Origin: Planktothricoides raciborskii GIHE-MW2
Lineage (GTDB): Bacteria; Cyanobacteriota; Cyanobacteriia; Cyanobacteriales; Laspinemataceae
DNA: 64,000 nt
Assembly: GCF_040564635.1 (NCBI RefSeq)
Contig: NZ_CP159837.1
Coordinates: 747,001-811,000, forward strand
Reading direction: 5' to 3'
Shown: positions 63,092-64,000 of the stretch, piece after piece
Position numbering within the stretch: the stretch's first letter is position 1
Layout: the number at the start of each line of letters is the position of its first letter
Notes under the pieces: model-generated
The model's database searches: none
Told to the model about the DNA's origin: nothing
What the model saw: the letters and a program-made list of their open reading frames with translations, nothing else
Program-made: the position numbers and the translations under genes

Positions 63092-63895
63092 GTTCAGAAA
63101 CCGGGTTTCTGTGGTGAAAATTACGGTTATCGGTGGGTGGCATAAAAGAAACCCGGTTTCTTAGTCTAAGCAGACCACCCAGAAACCGGGTTTCTTTGGT
63201 GAAAATGTAGGGGCGAATGGCCATTCGCCCCTACTGTTAAATCCCAACAAGAAACCCGGTTTCTTAATCCCCGCAGCTAACCCAGAAACCCGGTTTCTTA
63301 ATCCCCGCAGCTAACCCAGAAACCGGGTTTCTTATCGGCATATCACAGTTATCTTTAGGTTTCACGACAGAAACCCGGTTTCTTAGTCTAAGCAGACCAC
63401 CCAGAAACCGGGTTTCTTTGGTGAAAATGTAGGGGCGAATGGCCATTCGCCCCTACTGTTAAATCCCAACAAGAAACCCGGTTTCTTATTCCTCGCAGAT
63501 AACCCAGAAACCGGGTTTCTTAATCCCCGCAGCTAACCCAGAAACCGGGTTTCTTATCGGCATATCACAGTTATCTTTAGGTTTCACGACAGAAACCCGG
63601 TTTCTTAGTCTAAGCAGACCACCCAGAAACCGGGTTTCTTTGGTGAAAATGTAGGGGCGAATGGCCATTCGCCCCTACTGTTAAATCCCAACAAGAAACC
63701 CGGTTTCTTCGTCCTCGCAGATAACCCAGAAACCGGGTTTCTTAATCCCCGCAGCTAACCCAGAAACCGGGTTTCTTTTCGGCATATCACAGTTATCTGT
63801 GGAATCCCAACAAGAAACCCGGTTTCTTAGTCCCCGCAGACCACCCAGAAACCGGGTTTCTTATTCCCCGCAGCTAACCAAGAAACCCGGTTTCT
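63092..63895. repeat. tandem array of AGAAACCGGGTTTCT hairpins with a 222-bp unit
   Basis: The 15-base near-palindrome AGAAACCGGGTTTCT and its complement AGAAACCCGGTTTCT alternate about every 25-50 bases, roughly 20 times. A larger unit that also holds GGGGCGAATGGCCATTCGCCCC repeats exactly at 222 bases (CAGACCACCC at 63171, 63393 and 63615). Frames of about 60 codons inside it are artefacts. Single copies occur at many other places, such as 37120, 37166, 61187 and 61242. Confidence 0.95.
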
Positions 63896-64000
63896 TATTT
63901 AGAGTATATAACGTATTGACAACATATCATACATAAAATAGTCACCAATACCCCCGCCAGCCCGTTGCCAATCTAATTAAAATAAGCCATAAAAACCGGA
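63896..64000. other. end of window
   Basis: No gene or repeat is recognised in the last about 105 bases. Confidence 0.4.

Noticed and set aside
63092-63895. Regular spaced repeats resembling a CRISPR array, with ORFs of about 60 codons
   Set aside because: Repeats alternate in orientation, the spacers themselves repeat every 222 bases, and the frames are copies of the same repeat.

Overview
The window looks like a filamentous, non-heterocystous (Oscillatoriales-type) cyanobacterial chromosome. The octamer GCGATCGC (HIP1) is scattered throughout. Photosynthesis genes petB, petD and a petP-like gene are present, together with ctpA, a CBS-CP12 fusion, type IV pilus motor genes and an SLH surface protein. 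Very many dispersed palindromic repeats fill the intergenic spaces. The genus cannot be fixed from sequence alone.

Layout. 0-12.4 kb is an accessory locus. It holds a pentapeptide protein (cut by the left edge), a YbjN-like protein, a 1328-residue YbjN-TPR-CHAT caspase-like protein, a PIN toxin-antitoxin pair, a sigma-70-like factor, a DUF1822 protein, three unrecognised proteins and another pentapeptide protein. Six copies of one bipartite promoter-like motif (TTTGCATAAA, then CGTTAA at a fixed distance) lie in front of four of these genes. 12.5-25.3 kb is mostly core: a Get3/ArsA-like ATPase, petP-like, hisF, tRNA-Ala(GGC), CBS-CP12, ctpA, petB-petD, a glycosyltransferase, two peroxiredoxins and a DnaJ-like co-chaperone. 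25.3-34.7 kb is rich in repeats, with an orphan HicB, a lipoprotein, an ABC exporter-type protein, a HicBA pair and an AAA-ATPase/PD-(D/E)XK-like gene pair beside thrS. 36.7-48.2 kb is a second accessory region: a broken hicBA pair, a dispersed type I restriction-modification system (hsdM, hsdS, hsdR), a DUF4351-type protein, a retropepsin-like protein and a truncated HNH gene. 48.4-54.2 kb is a chaperone block on the minus strand (grpE, dnaK, dnaJ-tusA-rsgA). 55.2-64 kb has pilB-pilT, an SLH/beta-helix surface protein, a sulfotransferase, a candidate structured RNA, a DUF29 gene and a tandem hairpin array.

How the parts may work together. The most interesting idea is that the 0-12.4 kb locus is a signalling module. 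A TPR-CHAT protease, a sigma-like factor and a DUF1822 protein sit side by side, and a shared alternative promoter marks the surrounding genes. This resembles, by analogy only, the TPR-CHAT protease / inhibitor / sigma arrangement of type III-E CRISPR, but no CRISPR parts are present. A second idea is that the ATPase-nuclease pair at 32.5-34.5 kb is a small defence cassette. It sits between two about 190-bp direct repeats and a degenerate duplicate of the thrS 3' end. Several toxin-antitoxin loci are likewise bracketed by direct repeats of the local repeat families.
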